Of a DNA stretch of 64,000 nt, positions 46,801 through 57,427 are shown in pieces. The stretch comes from Sporodiniella umbellata (lineage: Eukaryota > Mucoromycota > Mucoromycetes > Mucorales > Rhizopodaceae). The stretch is from the NCBI GenBank assembly GCA_025677835.1, contig JAIXMR010000090.1, positions 22,501-86,500 on the forward strand. Direction: 5' to 3'. The position numbers and the translations under genes were made by a program. Every line of letters starts with the position of its first letter. The stretch's first letter is position 1. The notes beneath the pieces are model-generated. The model searched no databases. It saw nothing but the letters and a program-made list of their open reading frames with translations, and was not told the origin of the DNA.

Positions 46801-48317
46801 TTAGTTATTTTATCGATTTCTTCTTGATGATGCACACTCATTTCTTCAATTTGAGCCGTAGACTGTGTTTTGAGCGTTTCCAGCTCATTTTGTTGCGAAT
46901 TTCTAGAATCCAGCGCTGCATGTTCAAATTCAGCAATCTTTTCCAGAAGCTTATTCTTTTCCTCGCTCGGATCTGTATTGGATTCCTGTAGCGCTTTTAG
47001 GGTATCGTTTAAGGTCTGCATTTGGTCCTCATAGTCCTTTCTCATAGACTCTATTTCAATGGTATGTTGCTCATTCAACTGCTGATTCAATTCCGTCAAT
47101 CTAGATTGATTTGAGCCTTGTGTATCCTAGCAACAGCGATAAAAAAAATAAGCACCATGTTTCTGCCTCTGATCTTCTCTTACTTTAGCACCTTCAAGAA
47201 GCACCTCCATCTCTTTTTTAACTTGTGCCACATCAGCCTCTTTTTGCTCTATACAAGCTAAAAGTTCGGCTTTTTCTTCTCTCCAGGCCTCTTCAGCATC
47301 TTGAATTAGTGTATTTTTTTTTTCTTCTAGAGCAGCCGAGATGGCCTGGTCACGATCTGCCTCCAGTTTGCTTATCTTTCCTTGAAGCTCTTCTAAGCTC
47401 TCTTTTCCAACAAACTTTGACTCGATTTGATCTTCTGAGATACTTAAATCCTGCTCTGGAGTAGCGAGACCCGTTTCAAGCTGAACTAATCTTTCTTTTA
47501 ATGAGCTTAAATCGCTTTCTTTACTGTCTATCAAAGCTTGTTTTTCAGATAACTGAATTTCCATCTCCTCATTCTAACGTATAAAAGATAAGAGGGAGCT
47601 TTTTTCTGAGAAATTATTGAAATTTACTTTTTCTTTGAGAGTCTTTAGTTCTGCTAGAAGCTCACTCGGTCTTGTGGAAGCTGTTGCAGTAGGCGAACGT
47701 GTAGTGTTCATCGAAGTAACAGACGGGGCTCTTCTAGCAGTAGAAAGAACACCAGTTCGAGCACTAGTAGTAGATTCAGTTGGCGATAAGACCCTTCGGG
47801 TGGCTGTAGAAGCGGTGGAGCTGGGCCTAGATGGTACAATCGACTTTCGAACAGATGGCGTAGAGCCAACCGACGATCTTGAAGTAGCTGATGCAGTAGT
47901 ACTCGTAGTACTTGGCTTAAGAGGAGGCGCTCGTGTAGCAGGTGTTTTAGAGGCACGTACAGAAGTGGCCGTCTTGGAAGCTGGGGCTGAGGCTGTTACT
48001 GGTGTTTTAGAGGCAGACGTTGCAACAGAAGGGGTCCGAGGTGTTTTAGAGGCCGTAGTTGAAGGAGCTCTTGTTAGTGTTGAGTTAGGTGTTTTTGAAG
48101 CCGTAACAGAGGGTGTTCTAGAAACCAGTGGCGTTTTGGAAGCACGTACACTGGAGGTTGCGGTGCTTGTGGGTGCTTTACTAGGCCGGACTGTCCGTGC
48201 GGTAGAGGCAGTGGGAGTTGGAGAGGTTGGACTACCTGCTGGTTTTTTATTGACGGCAGTCAACCCGGCCGCTGCCAAAGAAGAAATACGGTTTTTCACA
48301 CTCGGGCTGTCACTCAT
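40809..48317 (-). CDS. very long coiled-coil protein with repeat-built rod (2,298 aa)
   Basis: Not recognised as a named family. Exons: 48317-47628, 47573-47184, 47126-46791, 46727-46593, 46540-46343, 46281-42268, 42214-42059, 41984-41424, 41365-41093, 41040-40934, 40845-40809; nearly all introns are phase 0. Residues 1-230 are basic, Ser/Thr/Pro/Ala-rich and contain about seven ASKTP or RASKTP copies (possible proline-directed phosphosites, microtubule-binding-like composition). From about 230 to the end the protein is continuous heptad-type coiled coil. Exon 6 alone (4,014 nt) carries tandem repeats of 66-70 residues around EIE-LK-xH-xEL and EAEE-x-SQ. It is rich in His and poor in Pro. By architecture it could be a cytoskeletal, golgin-like or spindle/septal scaffold; no motor or GRIP domain is visible. 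Confidence 0.8.
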
Positions 48318-50908
48318 ATTTTGCACGAAACAAAGAAAAAAAAAAGAAAAAAAGCAACAGGAACAGGAACCGAAAAAATATATTCTGAGTTTCAACTTGC
48401 TTTCAACTCATTTTGACATTTAACGCATTTGTAAAAATAGAGAGCAAATTATTTACAGCAAGTTTATTAAACAAATTCCAGTATTTATGTAGTCCTAAAA
48501 TGTCTAACGCCTTATAAGATTAAAAATAGGAGTAGAATCGCCACTTTCAATTCTCAACAGCGAAACGAGAATATAACTTGAAAGACAGAAGTAATGATGT
48601 TTGGTTACAGCCCAAATACTCAATAAATCTGCGTAATTATTATTATCGTCCAAGCATATACTTTTACGCAAATTCAAAAGATGCTAACGAACTTCTAATG
48701 TATCGGCTTTCTGTACTTAATTTTAGACACAATCCAGATTTTATATAGCAGCTTTGACCATATGCGGAAAAACGATCACTTGAATACAGACGGCCGCAGT
48801 TTCATTGTTTTTTGTTTAATAGATATGCCGCCTGACTTATGTTAGGTTTCGGTGGATATGGATGCTTTACTATCCAGCCGTCATATAGTATTCAATGATA
48901 TATCGGCTTCAGGATAACCTAGAGATAATTAAATGCTTTGTACACTTTAGTTCCCACTGTAACGTTTTCAAGGTTTAAACCTTATTAACATCTAATTATT
49001 CGGGTTTTATTTGCGCTATTTATTTCACTTCGAAAAGTGCTGGATTGTTAGCGCAAGGGTCTAAACCAGGATGACTGCTTTCAAAAATAAAAGTTTTAAT
49101 CCCGTTATACAATTTTTCTAAGAAATATTGCGTTATTAATATTGAAGAAGGTTTATTGTCACAAGCATTTGTGTATGACCATGAACATTTCTGTTGAAAA
49201 CGACATAAAGATTGATATGTTTTTTCCTACAAACCTTTGTATATTTTTACAGGTATTTTTTAGTGTCGTTTTTTTTATGTGTTTTGAAAAAAATTTCCTT
49301 CTCTGTAGCGACTTTGCTTTTGTAGCTGTCAAGATTTTACGTTAAGAATAGGTCTTCAGATATTAAGTAAGCAAAGCTTGTTGCTAACGTCGAACCTATT
49401 TTAGTCATTATATCACTTAGCTTATAATCAATATGAATTGCAGCTTTGAGAAGTTCACAGTAAATTTGAATATACATTAAACTATTCTCTTACCCCCAAT
49501 TTCCATAGCTTGTTCAAGTAAAGTAAATTCGGTGCAAGATATTCTTCAAAAAAGATACATCCTGTGCATCTACTTTGATCACATATAATTCAGTAAAAAC
49601 ACAGCTCATATAGCTTTCGATGCACAGAGAAAGGTATGCGCAAGTTTACTCGTTGTGCACCGTAGAGATATCTACGAAAGATAGATTTACCTTTTTCTAA
49701 TAGTGGAAAAATTACCTCCAGAATAAAGATAGAACTAAACGCTTGATTTTCTCTAACAAAGTATTAGAATTGACTTTTATATCGCTGCGCAAGCAATACA
49801 ATCGAACAATAACTATAAGGCCAGGGTTGATAAAAAGTCTTTTAAAAAATAGAGTATTCAGTATACTGGAATATGGCGTCATTAATTACTTGTTTATTTC
49901 GCTAAAGCAGGAAACGATCTGCAGTATGTAACGGACACTCTTATTTTCTATATTTTTTATTTAAAAAGCTTTCCACAACACATTACGTTTGCTTCAAAAT
50001 ATGTACTTAAGTCCTTGTGCTTCAATCGAGGCTATTGTAAGAGGATAGCATATGTTGCTTTTTTTTTTTAGTGCCAACAAAAAAAAAACTGAAACTTTCT
50101 AAAGTATCGTCTTGTAATAGATAAAATCTTTTGTAACAATCGGCTGTGTTCATGTGTTTTACTGACGTACTGTGCAGTGAAAAATGTTGTTTCAGATTGA
50201 AGTCAGAGTAGCCAAGACTTTTGCCTTTTTTTATTTCTGTAACAATACGAATAAATACAATACAGATTATCTCTGTAGCACTCTGATAGTCCATATATAG
50301 CTTTTCTACAAAAAGAAAAAAGGCTGTGCAATTTAAAACCAAATTTCTTCATACTTTATATTAATTAAACTAAAGAAAAGACGATTTTACCATAAAAAAG
50401 AAAAACAGACAAAGAGGCTACTTGGTTGCTGTGGAGAACGTATATGAAGTCTGTATATATAACAGTTCCCTCTCATACAACAAAACATTGTTTCTGTCTT
50501 AGTGTGTTGTATACCAGATTGAAAACCACTATTTGTTTAAAGTCTAAACAGCGATAAAACCGAGCTTTGTACGCACTTCAGGCATTATATAAGCCTTTGC
50601 TGTTAAAAAAACCCCCCCGGTAAGCCCCAGAACTCTACGTCAAACCGCAGAATATTCAATCTTATTAGGAAATGCAAAACAAAAAATAAAACGGAAAAAG
50701 AGATCTGTTTTGTCGTGACAAGAGAAAAATGGATTTGAGAACGTAAATCTTGCTATAGGCCATAGCGTGTCCTAAGAGCGACACAAGGCATACACCGGCA
50801 TACTCTATGCATGCTAAAAAACGGTTTACTATGAAAGTTTTGGAGTATCTGTTTTAAAGGCCGCAAAGACACTTAGAGTGTCTACCTAAAGAGTAAATGG
50901 ATGACTAA
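48318..50908. other. 2.6 kb region without a recognised gene
   Basis: Starts with the promoter side of the coiled-coil gene. Unlike other intergenic stretches it has few long homopolymers and reads as ordinary AT-rich DNA, so it could be old decayed sequence. Frames at 49142-49345, 49743-49931 and 50022-50342 have no recognisable features. It ends at the left arm of the large inverted repeat. Confidence 0.5.
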
Positions 50909-51289
50909 AAGAAGACTTTGGATTGAGAAACCGAATGAGTGGGGTAACTCAAAGTCTAGAAAAGTGCGAACGACTGAGTTTTGAATGGATAATAAATTAA
51001 ATGAGCAGTTGATTGGTGCGTGGGTTCCTACCAGAAGAAGAATGAGTTTTTTTTTTTTTTCACCACGGTAGTGTAGTACAGCGTATTTTGAATTCTTGGT
51101 GTGAGAGGAACAGTGACTGAGGGTCATGTGAACATCAAAAGAACCAGAGACGTTTATGGTCAAGTTCCGATATAACGTCTTTTTTACAACTTTCCTTTTG
51201 AGTGTGTGTTGTATTTCCCTTATAGAGTAAATCGATGATTTGTGATTCAATCCAAAATGAAATTCATTAGCCTTTTTGAACATACGCAT
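50882..51289 (-). CDS. hypothetical protein, left palindrome copy
   Basis: Open frame of 135 codons reading outward from the palindrome centre, starting MRMFKKANEFHFGLNHKSS. Identical to the right copy until residue QSLL, then ends with its own tail (LVIHLLFR) because the arm stops at 50909. A possible 36-nt intron (GTG...TAG around the A/T run) keeps frame whether spliced or not. No family recognised. It may simply be a chance frame; the matching frame in the other arm is not independent evidence. Confidence 0.25.
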   Translation of the reverse strand: MRMFKKANEFHFGLNHKSSIYSIREIQHTLKRKVVKKTLYRNLTINVSGSFDVHMTLSHCSSHTKNSKYAVLHYRGEKKKKLILLLVGTHAPINCSFNLLSIQNSVVRTFLDFELPHSFGFSIQSLLLVIHLLFR

Positions 51290-52460
51290 TTGTTTGTTTA
51301 TGTCTCCTTTCTTGCCCCTTCTAGGAAAACCACAATAAATACAGGGGGTCAGAGCGAGATAGGGTTTCTTTATCTCAGATACAATTAGATTTGAGTAACA
51401 AAGATAGAGTTCCTATCACTCGCTTTCTATAAAAGAAACAAGAGAAAACCAGTTAGGCTGGGTGAAGCGGAAAAATAATAATAATACCAAATACATACAA
51501 AAAAAAAATCAGTTCACTTTCAAAACCGACCTACCTCATACGCGTCGCTCCATCTATTCTTATCTATAAAAGATAATGAAACATACAATCAGTAATAGTT
51601 TTTTTTTTCTTTGGTCTCTCTTTTTTTTTTTTTTTTATCAACACTCGTTCTGCACACGTATCCCTTACAGGTTCTAGATTTCTCAAAACTAGGACGCGTT
51701 TTTTGACCCAAATTAAACCGTGTTTTACCCATTTACGCCCAAATACACACACACACACACCATTTATTTTCCTTGTGTGGGAATTGTGTTGCTTTTTTTT
51801 TTTTTGGTATCTTTTGATTAGTCAAGCTTATTTGTGTTACCTTAGTACTATGCCAGAATCGGTTGAGAAACAAAAGTTTATCTTTGTGTTTGGTCCTGTT
51901 TTCTGCCAACAAAGGTCATGTGCACCAAATTTCTACCATTCATTATTACTGTGCCTTGCACCGTGAAAACAGGTAAAGTAGAGCCAAAAAAAAAAAAAAA
52001 ACAAAGAGGAAAAAAAAAAAAAAGAGGACGGAGATTAACAGCCGGAGTTTTGCTAAAGGTAGGACTTTTTAAGCTATTTTGGTAAGAAAAGTTACCAAAA
52101 CCAATGGAAAAAGATCGTCGACTTAACCAGCCTCTGGAAAAATAAAATAAAACAAATGAAAAGCCGATTTGAACCAGTAAAAAATCTTCGGGGATATTCC
52201 ATATATAACGTTTCACAGTGAAGAAAAACTACAGCCAACCCTATGGAAATTGGCGTTTTCATAAAAATAGTTGTCACCTTTATAGAAATAATTGTCGACA
52301 ATTGAAAAGATAAATGTCACAAACTCAATTGTTTTTTGTCGTTCTGGTCAAGAGTATTTGTTCATGCCAGCTAATTAAATTTGGCGCTTAAGTTGATCAT
52401 AGATATTTGTCGTTTTAAAAATAATCATTCAAGATATATATTCATATATTAGAATAATGT
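50909..52460 (-). repeat. left arm of a large inverted repeat (~1.55 kb)
   Basis: Reverse complement of 54386-55937. Outer end is at AAGAAGACTTTGG (50909) and inner end at AATAATGT (52460); matching stops abruptly at both. Arms seem almost identical by eye, including a T14/A14 run, an AC8/GT8 repeat and other homopolymers. At least one 1-nt difference exists (16 A at about 51986 against 17 T at about 54845). Spacer is about 1.9 kb. No flanking direct repeat was seen. Confidence 0.9.
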
Positions 52461-52496
52461 CAATATTTAATAATGTATACACATATACAACACAAT

Positions 52497-53512
52497 TCAT
52501 TCGAAAATATCCGTATTTTCAAATTGATAACGAACCGTATCTTTATCCCCAACATGGTCCAGAAAGTTGTTCTCTTGACATAACTTTTTCAACACATCCT
52601 TTTGATTGTCATATTCATTATAAGATAAATAAGTAAAAATGCCAATGATTTTACAAAGTTAAAGGCATTTACCTGCAGCGTAGCCAACAAATCAAAGACC
52701 GAGATCGTATTTGCCCTTGCACTTCTTAATTCAATAACTTGCCATTTCGTTGTACTAAAGAGACTACATTTTGTCAATGTAATTTTGTCGCAGATAAACT
52801 GAATTCCATAAGATGCCAAATTTTTAGCGGTATCAGAAGAAACATTCTGGTACTTTAAAATTTCATTACGTAAGGAGTTGCTAGTCATGATTATGAGTTT
52901 CCAGGTATCTTGCAGGGAATGGTCAGTATATTCAGTAGAAAAGGAACCAGACGATTCCATGATTACTACTTTGAACCCATTCTTGCACCCGACACCATCT
53001 GCAAACAGCCTTTCGGTACTGCTATTCCAGACATTTGGAATGACTTGGCTGTTGGCATGAGAAAGCGTTTTTGATTTGCACCTTATGCATAATATTAACA
53101 ATATCAGTATATTTCAATCGTATTCCAATTAACGTGTTAGCTACTTACCAGCTAAATATGAACCCTTTGTTCATGATACAGAAATGCTCAAAGATAGTTA
53201 TAACGTATTCTGTTCAGAAGGTCCTCTCATGGCCTATGTTGAAATCAAGCCTCTGGAATAATCCCAAAAATCGGTCAAAATAATAGTAATTGCCGAAAAA
53301 AAGTTGATACACAACGAGCCCCAAACCAAAGCTTTATTCTTGAAATGCCACACATTCAGAGAAAAGTTTTCGAATTGCACATCATCAGCCATCAAATCTT
53401 TCAACAGCTTAAGTACGTTTGGAAACTTTCCTAAACATTGCAAAGCCTTTTGATCAGCACAATTGTTATTTAAAACACCTCGCAAAGAGAGTGGCATCGA
53501 TGACAAAAGCAT
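52497..53512 (-). pseudogene. decayed copy of a lineage-expanded hypothetical protein family
   Basis: Exon-like blocks 53512-about 53310, 53252-53149, 53081-52673 and 52598-52497 can be joined with GT...AG introns. They give a protein with EMS-type landmarks such as VVIMESSGSFSTEY, DTWKLIIMTSNSLRNEI and WQVIELRSARANTISVFDLL. From memory this layout (MESSG ... LR ... IELRSA) resembles an abundant uncharacterised protein family in Mucorales genomes; I cannot confirm it here. The second block has an in-frame TGA at 53216-53214 and the first junction needs an unusual GTTTGG donor, so I call it a pseudogene. The real stop (52499-52497) is only 37 bp from the inner edge of the left arm. Confidence 0.5.
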
Positions 53513-53769
53513 ATTTTATAAGGCGATATGGCACTTGTCTTGTACGCTTTCAATATCTGTAGTTAATAAGTTTGGTAAATTAGGGTTATGGTTTATTAAT
53601 CTTGACAGCCCCATCAATTTAGTTTCGCCTGCATCTGACAAGACTGAAAAAATAAACAAGAAAATATTGATAAATAACATATTAAGCATGGTAATGAACA
53701 GCTTTATTACGTGAAACGACCTGATAAAAGAAAAATAACTTTACTTTGGTATATACAGAAAGGAGACCG

Positions 53770-53770
53770 G

Positions 53771-53797
<27 letters not shown>
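53770..53797. repeat. GA dinucleotide microsatellite
   Basis: About 14 GA units in the palindrome spacer. Confidence 0.9.
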
Positions 53798-53804
<7 letters not shown>

Positions 53805-54385
53805 GGAGGGGAGCGCCATGGGGGGAAGCGGAAAAGGTGAGTGGCTTCATCAAGACAGTCTTTATAAATGAGCACATTCCTTACTTATCAAACTTATTCT
53901 AACAATAACTAAAAAGCAAAGCCAAGGTAGAGACGGAGAAGAAGAGGCGCGCACTACATATCTTGTTGTTCAATATATCTTCTTTATTGCTTTACAATAG
54001 ACACCCACCTTATTATGAAGCAATAAATATCTCCCAAAAGGAAAAAGATTACACAAAATTTGTTAGTTGACCACATCGTGATGAGAGGTGTAACTAGATG
54101 AAACGGATAATGATAAGAGCTAGGGCAATTTCGTATATGTGAGACAGCGTTTGGGTTATTGTTCCCATGTTACCAATATAGGGTCCACAATTGCCAGCGG
54201 ACCGTACTGACGATAGAGAAGAAAGTGGATAGGGAGACAAATTCTTTAGGAACATGGAGATATCTGAGAGCACTGTATATAAATTCGGGTTGAATTAATG
54301 ATGCCTGCAACGATGTGCTCATCAGCGACCTCTATGGTTTCTGTAACCACTCAAAGCGCCAGATTGTTAAATGTTACAAAAAAAC

Positions 54386-55937
54386 ACATTATTCTAATAT
54401 ATGAATATATATCTTGAATGATTATTTTTAAAACGACAAATATCTATGATCAACTTAAGCGCCAAATTTAATTAGCTGGCATGAACAAATACTCTTGACC
54501 AGAACGACAAAAAACAATTGAGTTTGTGACATTTATCTTTTCAATTGTCGACAATTATTTCTATAAAGGTGACAACTATTTTTATGAAAACGCCAATTTC
54601 CATAGGGTTGGCTGTAGTTTTTCTTCACTGTGAAACGTTATATATGGAATATCCCCGAAGATTTTTTACTGGTTCAAATCGGCTTTTCATTTGTTTTATT
54701 TTATTTTTCCAGAGGCTGGTTAAGTCGACGATCTTTTTCCATTGGTTTTGGTAACTTTTCTTACCAAAATAGCTTAAAAAGTCCTACCTTTAGCAAAACT
54801 CCGGCTGTTAATCTCCGTCCTCTTTTTTTTTTTTTTCCTCTTTGTTTTTTTTTTTTTTTTTGGCTCTACTTTACCTGTTTTCACGGTGCAAGGCACAGTA
54901 ATAATGAATGGTAGAAATTTGGTGCACATGACCTTTGTTGGCAGAAAACAGGACCAAACACAAAGATAAACTTTTGTTTCTCAACCGATTCTGGCATAGT
55001 ACTAAGGTAACACAAATAAGCTTGACTAATCAAAAGATACCAAAAAAAAAAAAGCAACACAATTCCCACACAAGGAAAATAAATGGTGTGTGTGTGTGTG
55101 TATTTGGGCGTAAATGGGTAAAACACGGTTTAATTTGGGTCAAAAAACGCGTCCTAGTTTTGAGAAATCTAGAACCTGTAAGGGATACGTGTGCAGAACG
55201 AGTGTTGATAAAAAAAAAAAAAAAAGAGAGACCAAAGAAAAAAAAAACTATTACTGATTGTATGTTTCATTATCTTTTATAGATAAGAATAGATGGAGCG
55301 ACGCGTATGAGGTAGGTCGGTTTTGAAAGTGAACTGATTTTTTTTTTGTATGTATTTGGTATTATTATTATTTTTCCGCTTCACCCAGCCTAACTGGTTT
55401 TCTCTTGTTTCTTTTATAGAAAGCGAGTGATAGGAACTCTATCTTTGTTACTCAAATCTAATTGTATCTGAGATAAAGAAACCCTATCTCGCTCTGACCC
55501 CCTGTATTTATTGTGGTTTTCCTAGAAGGGGCAAGAAAGGAGACATAAACAAACAAATGCGTATGTTCAAAAAGGCTAATGAATTTCATTTTGGATTGAA
55601 TCACAAATCATCGATTTACTCTATAAGGGAAATACAACACACACTCAAAAGGAAAGTTGTAAAAAAGACGTTATATCGGAACTTGACCATAAACGTCTCT
55701 GGTTCTTTTGATGTTCACATGACCCTCAGTCACTGTTCCTCTCACACCAAGAATTCAAAATACGCTGTACTACACTACCGTGGTGAAAAAAAAAAAAAAC
55801 TCATTCTTCTTCTGGTAGGAACCCACGCACCAATCAACTGCTCATTTAATTTATTATCCATTCAAAACTCAGTCGTTCGCACTTTTCTAGACTTTGAGTT
55901 ACCCCACTCATTCGGTTTCTCAATCCAAAGTCTTCTT
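54386..55937 (+). repeat. right arm of a large inverted repeat (~1.55 kb)
   Basis: Reverse complement of 50909-52460; same length. It ends at AGTCTTCTT (55937), 13 bp before the TATA box of the amino-acid transporter. The arm includes a GT8 microsatellite and several A/T runs in matching positions with the left arm. Confidence 0.9.
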
Positions 55938-55955
55938 GGTTGTGGACGGATATAA
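55557..55955 (+). CDS. hypothetical protein, right palindrome copy
   Basis: Same frame as in the left arm (MRMFKKANEFHFGL ...), 132 codons, but its tail after QSLL is GCGRI because the arm ends at 55937. The stop codon (55953-55955) lies inside the TATA box of the next gene, which argues against a functional C-terminus here. No family recognised. Confidence 0.25.
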   Translation: MRMFKKANEFHFGLNHKSSIYSIREIQHTLKRKVVKKTLYRNLTINVSGSFDVHMTLSHCSSHTKNSKYAVLHYRGEKKKKLILLLVGTHAPINCSFNLLSIQNSVVRTFLDFELPHSFGFSIQSLLGCGRI

Positions 55956-55957
55956 AA
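55951..55957 (+). promoter_or_regulatory. TATA box of the amino-acid transporter gene
   Basis: TATAAAA about 114 bp upstream of the ATG at 56071, in unique DNA just outside the right palindrome arm. Assignment is by sequence and position only. Confidence 0.55.
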
Positions 55958-56070
55958 GGCGAGCAAGAATAAGATGAAAAAAAAAAAAAAAAAAAAATTT
56001 GTCTTTATCTAACACGAAAAAAAAAAACGCCTATTTTTTTATATATTTCCTTTCATCTTTAAACAAATAA

Positions 56071-57387
56071 ATGAAATTAGAGAATTATACACCTTCCATA
56101 GCAAGTTCTGACAAACACAGTAAGGTCGAACAAATAACCATTGATCGCGTTGAGGAGGACAATGGAATCATTCAGAATGAATTTGGTCATGGCAATGGAA
56201 GCTTTCTTACTGCCTATTTTAACATTGTTTGCGTGGTTGCTGGTACGGGTACACTGGGTCTTCCAAAAGCCTTTGCCCAAGGTGGTTGGCTGGGTATCCT
56301 GATTTTGATTCTCGCTTATGCTATGGCAGTTTACTCTGGCATTGTTCTCATTCGTTGTCTTTACTATAAACCCGGTCAACGCCTTCACGATTTCAAAGCC
56401 ATTGGTACCGCTGCATTTGGAAAAGTAGGCTACATTGTTGCCTCTATTCTTCATCTGCTTAATCTCTTTGGCTGCCCTGCACTCTATATTGTACTGGCCT
56501 CTAACAACATGACCTATCTCTTGCAAGGCACTCGTGGTGAATTGACTTACAAAACTTGGGCCATCATCTGGGGTGTCTTTTTGCTTATTCCTTCCTTAGT
56601 CATGCGAACTTTGAAAGAAGTCACTGCTATTGCTGCTATCGGTGCTATTTGTACTATGATAGCTGTCTTTGTGGTTGTGATTCAAGGCCCCATGTATCGC
56701 TTTGCACACCCCGAAATCGTAGTCGAACACAACTCGGTCATTTGGGAAGGTTTCCCTATGGCTCTTTCTACTATTGCTTTCTCTTTTGGCGGTAACAACA
56801 CTTACCCTCATGCTGAGCATGCTCTTAAGAAGCCCCACCAATGGAAATGGGCTGTTACCACGGGCCTTACCACTTGTGTCTGTCTTTACTTCTTGGCTGC
56901 CGTGCCTGGTTACTGGTCTTTCGGTACTGCTACCAAATCCCCTATCTACAACTCTTTGCCCGATGGCACTGGCAAGCTCCTCTCTATGATCGTCATGACA
57001 ATTCACGTCATCTTGGCTGTACCTATCTACAGTACCTCTTTCTCACTCGAGTTTGAAAAGTTTATTAACTGTACTGACGAGAGATTTGGTAAGTTTGGTT
57101 CTTGGGTTGGACGCTCCATCATCCGTGCTTGTACTATGGTCATTCTTGTGATTCTTGCTTGTTTTATTCCTTTCTTTGATGATTTCATGGGTTTAATTGG
57201 TGCCTTGGCTAACTGTGGTCTTGTATTTCTTTTGCCTATTCTCTGTTACCTCAAACTCACAGGTGTACGTAATAAGCCTTGGTATGAACTGGCTTTCTGC
57301 GCTCTTACTCTTTTCTTGGGTATCATCGGTTGTGTCTTTGGTACTATCGATTCTATCAAGTCTCTTATTGCCGACTTTAAGGCTTAG
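56071..57387 (+). CDS. amino-acid transporter of the AAAP (Aa_trans) family
   Basis: Intronless, 438 aa. After a hydrophilic N-terminus (about 45 aa) there are about 11 hydrophobic segments. TM1 carries the AAAP-type unwound motif VVAGTGTLGLPKAFAQGGWL. Other landmarks are FKAIGTAAFGKVGY, AFSFGGNNTYPHAEHALKKP (the conserved Pro/His region of TM5-6) and FFDDFMGLIGALANCGLVFL near the end. Members are proton-coupled transporters of neutral or broad amino acids in the plasma or vacuolar membrane; the substrate cannot be told. Codons are biased (GGT, GCT, CTT/TTC), suggesting good expression. Its core promoter abuts the palindrome. The stop is followed after four bases by a CT repeat. Confidence 0.9.
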   Translation: MKLENYTPSIASSDKHSKVEQITIDRVEEDNGIIQNEFGHGNGSFLTAYFNIVCVVAGTGTLGLPKAFAQGGWLGILILILAYAMAVYSGIVLIRCLYYKPGQRLHDFKAIGTAAFGKVGYIVASILHLLNLFGCPALYIVLASNNMTYLLQGTRGELTYKTWAIIWGVFLLIPSLVMRTLKEVTAIAAIGAICTMIAVFVVVIQGPMYRFAHPEIVVEHNSVIWEGFPMALSTIAFSFGGNNTYPHAEHALKKPHQWKWAVTTGLTTCVCLYFLAAVPGYWSFGTATKSPIYNSLPDGTGKLLSMIVMTIHVILAVPIYSTSFSLEFEKFINCTDERFGKFGSWVGRSIIRACTMVILVILACFIPFFDDFMGLIGALANCGLVFLLPILCYLKLTGVRNKPWYELAFCALTLFLGIIGCVFGTIDSIKSLIADFKA

Positions 57388-57388
57388 G

Positions 57389-57427
<39 letters not shown>

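Larger units (their letters stand above)
52461..54385. other. spacer of the large inverted repeat
   Basis: Unique DNA between the two arms. It contains a decayed minus-strand gene (52497 to about 53512), a GA repeat at about 53770-53797, and about 0.6 kb of sequence (53.8-54.38 kb) with nothing recognisable. Confidence 0.75.

Noticed and set aside
47617..48423. 268-codon plus-strand open frame opposite the coiled-coil N-terminus
   Set aside because: It is the complement of the Ser/Thr/Pro repeat and reads as Val/Glu/Ala repeats; the minus-strand exon joins in phase to ten further exons.
54545..55282. Other open frames inside the palindrome arms
   Set aside because: They contain T- or A-run translations, differ in frame between arms where homopolymers differ by one base, and show no family features.
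50909..55937. Reading the palindrome as a standard TIR transposon
   Set aside because: No transposase, no recognisable terminal motif and no target-site duplication; the arms end inside an open frame.
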